Source: Yponomeuta sedellus (taxonomy: Eukaryota > Arthropoda > Insecta > Lepidoptera > Yponomeutidae). From it: DNA of 64,000 nt. The position numbers and the translations under genes were made by a program. Under the pieces are notes generated by a model, which saw nothing but the letters and a program-made list of their open reading frames with translations, was not told where the DNA came from and searched no databases. Shown here in pieces: positions 63,707-64,000 of this stretch (position 1 is the stretch's first letter; each line of letters starts with the position of its first letter). The stretch spans positions 15,250,016-15,314,015 of the forward strand of contig OW203734.1 in the NCBI GenBank assembly GCA_934045075.1, written 5' to 3'.

Positions 63707-64000
63707 ACGATAACGAGAAATACTCTGAGGACGAAAATCCCATTGTACCTAAATATTGCTTTTAGTACCTAATAAGGCCGCTTGTAGTAATTTTTTATAT
63801 CATTTCTGTTAATGTAATTTATGTGTACAATAAAGATTATTCTATCTATCTACCTATCTATTATTTTTAGAACAACATCTGGAGAATCGCCGAATTTTCG
63901 TATATAAGTTCATCTGTTGGTTAGCTTGACTAGCCATTGGTGGAATTCTCAAACTAAAAAGCTCTCTTATAGCACTGAAAAGGAACACTTAGGCATACTC
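63707..64000. other. Right end, dispersed-repeat end and unassigned
   Basis: Holds the second copy of the ~50-bp duplication (63716-63766), the repeat end TGTACAATAAAGATTATTC with (CTAT)n to 63862, and 140 bp with no recognised feature. Confidence 0.5.

Overview
The window reads as an insect genome segment, almost certainly from a moth or butterfly. It is AT-rich, has short GT-AG introns, and carries dense non-LTR, SINE and MITE families of kinds common in Lepidoptera. There is no sign of bacterial or viral gene organisation. Two host genes can be assembled exon by exon. The rest is intron, intergenic DNA and layered transposable elements.

Left block (1-6391) is a nested stack. A non-LTR retrotransposon with an RNase H domain is interrupted by a Gypsy-type LTR retrotransposon (367-4348, TSD AGCT) and by a TIR element without an evident transposase (4814-5866, TSD AGCT). 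The host element ends in poly-A at 6391.

Plus-strand gene (6790-17509) is an hnRNP M / Rumpelstiltskin-type RNA-binding protein with three RRMs. Ten coding exons join in frame into 521 codons plus stop. An apparently intact Jockey-type element (7048-11630, both ORFs open) sits in its first coding intron, and a decayed relative lies in the third.

Minus-strand gene (52488 down to 20265) is a DEG/ENaC (pickpocket-family) channel subunit. Ten coding exons over 32 kb join in frame into about 487 codons, with TM1, a cysteine-rich ectodomain and TM2 carrying a G-S-S filter motif. The two genes converge across 18.1-20.3 kb. The channel introns hold most of the mobile DNA: a TIR transposon with a YqaJ-like nuclease remnant (20473-23746), a 217-bp-arm hairpin (31748-32200), a 2.6-kb TIR transposon with 4-bp TSD (36186-38770), nested MITEs (41905-42530) and a PHD-finger ORF1 / EN-RT non-LTR element (43988 to about 47670).

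Right block (52.5-64 kb) is intergenic. It holds a 2.1-kb element with long, internally palindromic TIRs and a 6-bp TSD (53412-55507), and a decayed BEL/Pao retrotransposon (58552-63647) inserted in a SINE.

The most unusual signals are: a SINE family whose head is derived from 5S rRNA, present in at least seven places; a tRNA-headed SINE that repeatedly occurs as long palindromes; and several strong hairpins inside introns of the channel gene, which could give double-stranded RNA. All family names rest on motif recognition by eye, without database searches.
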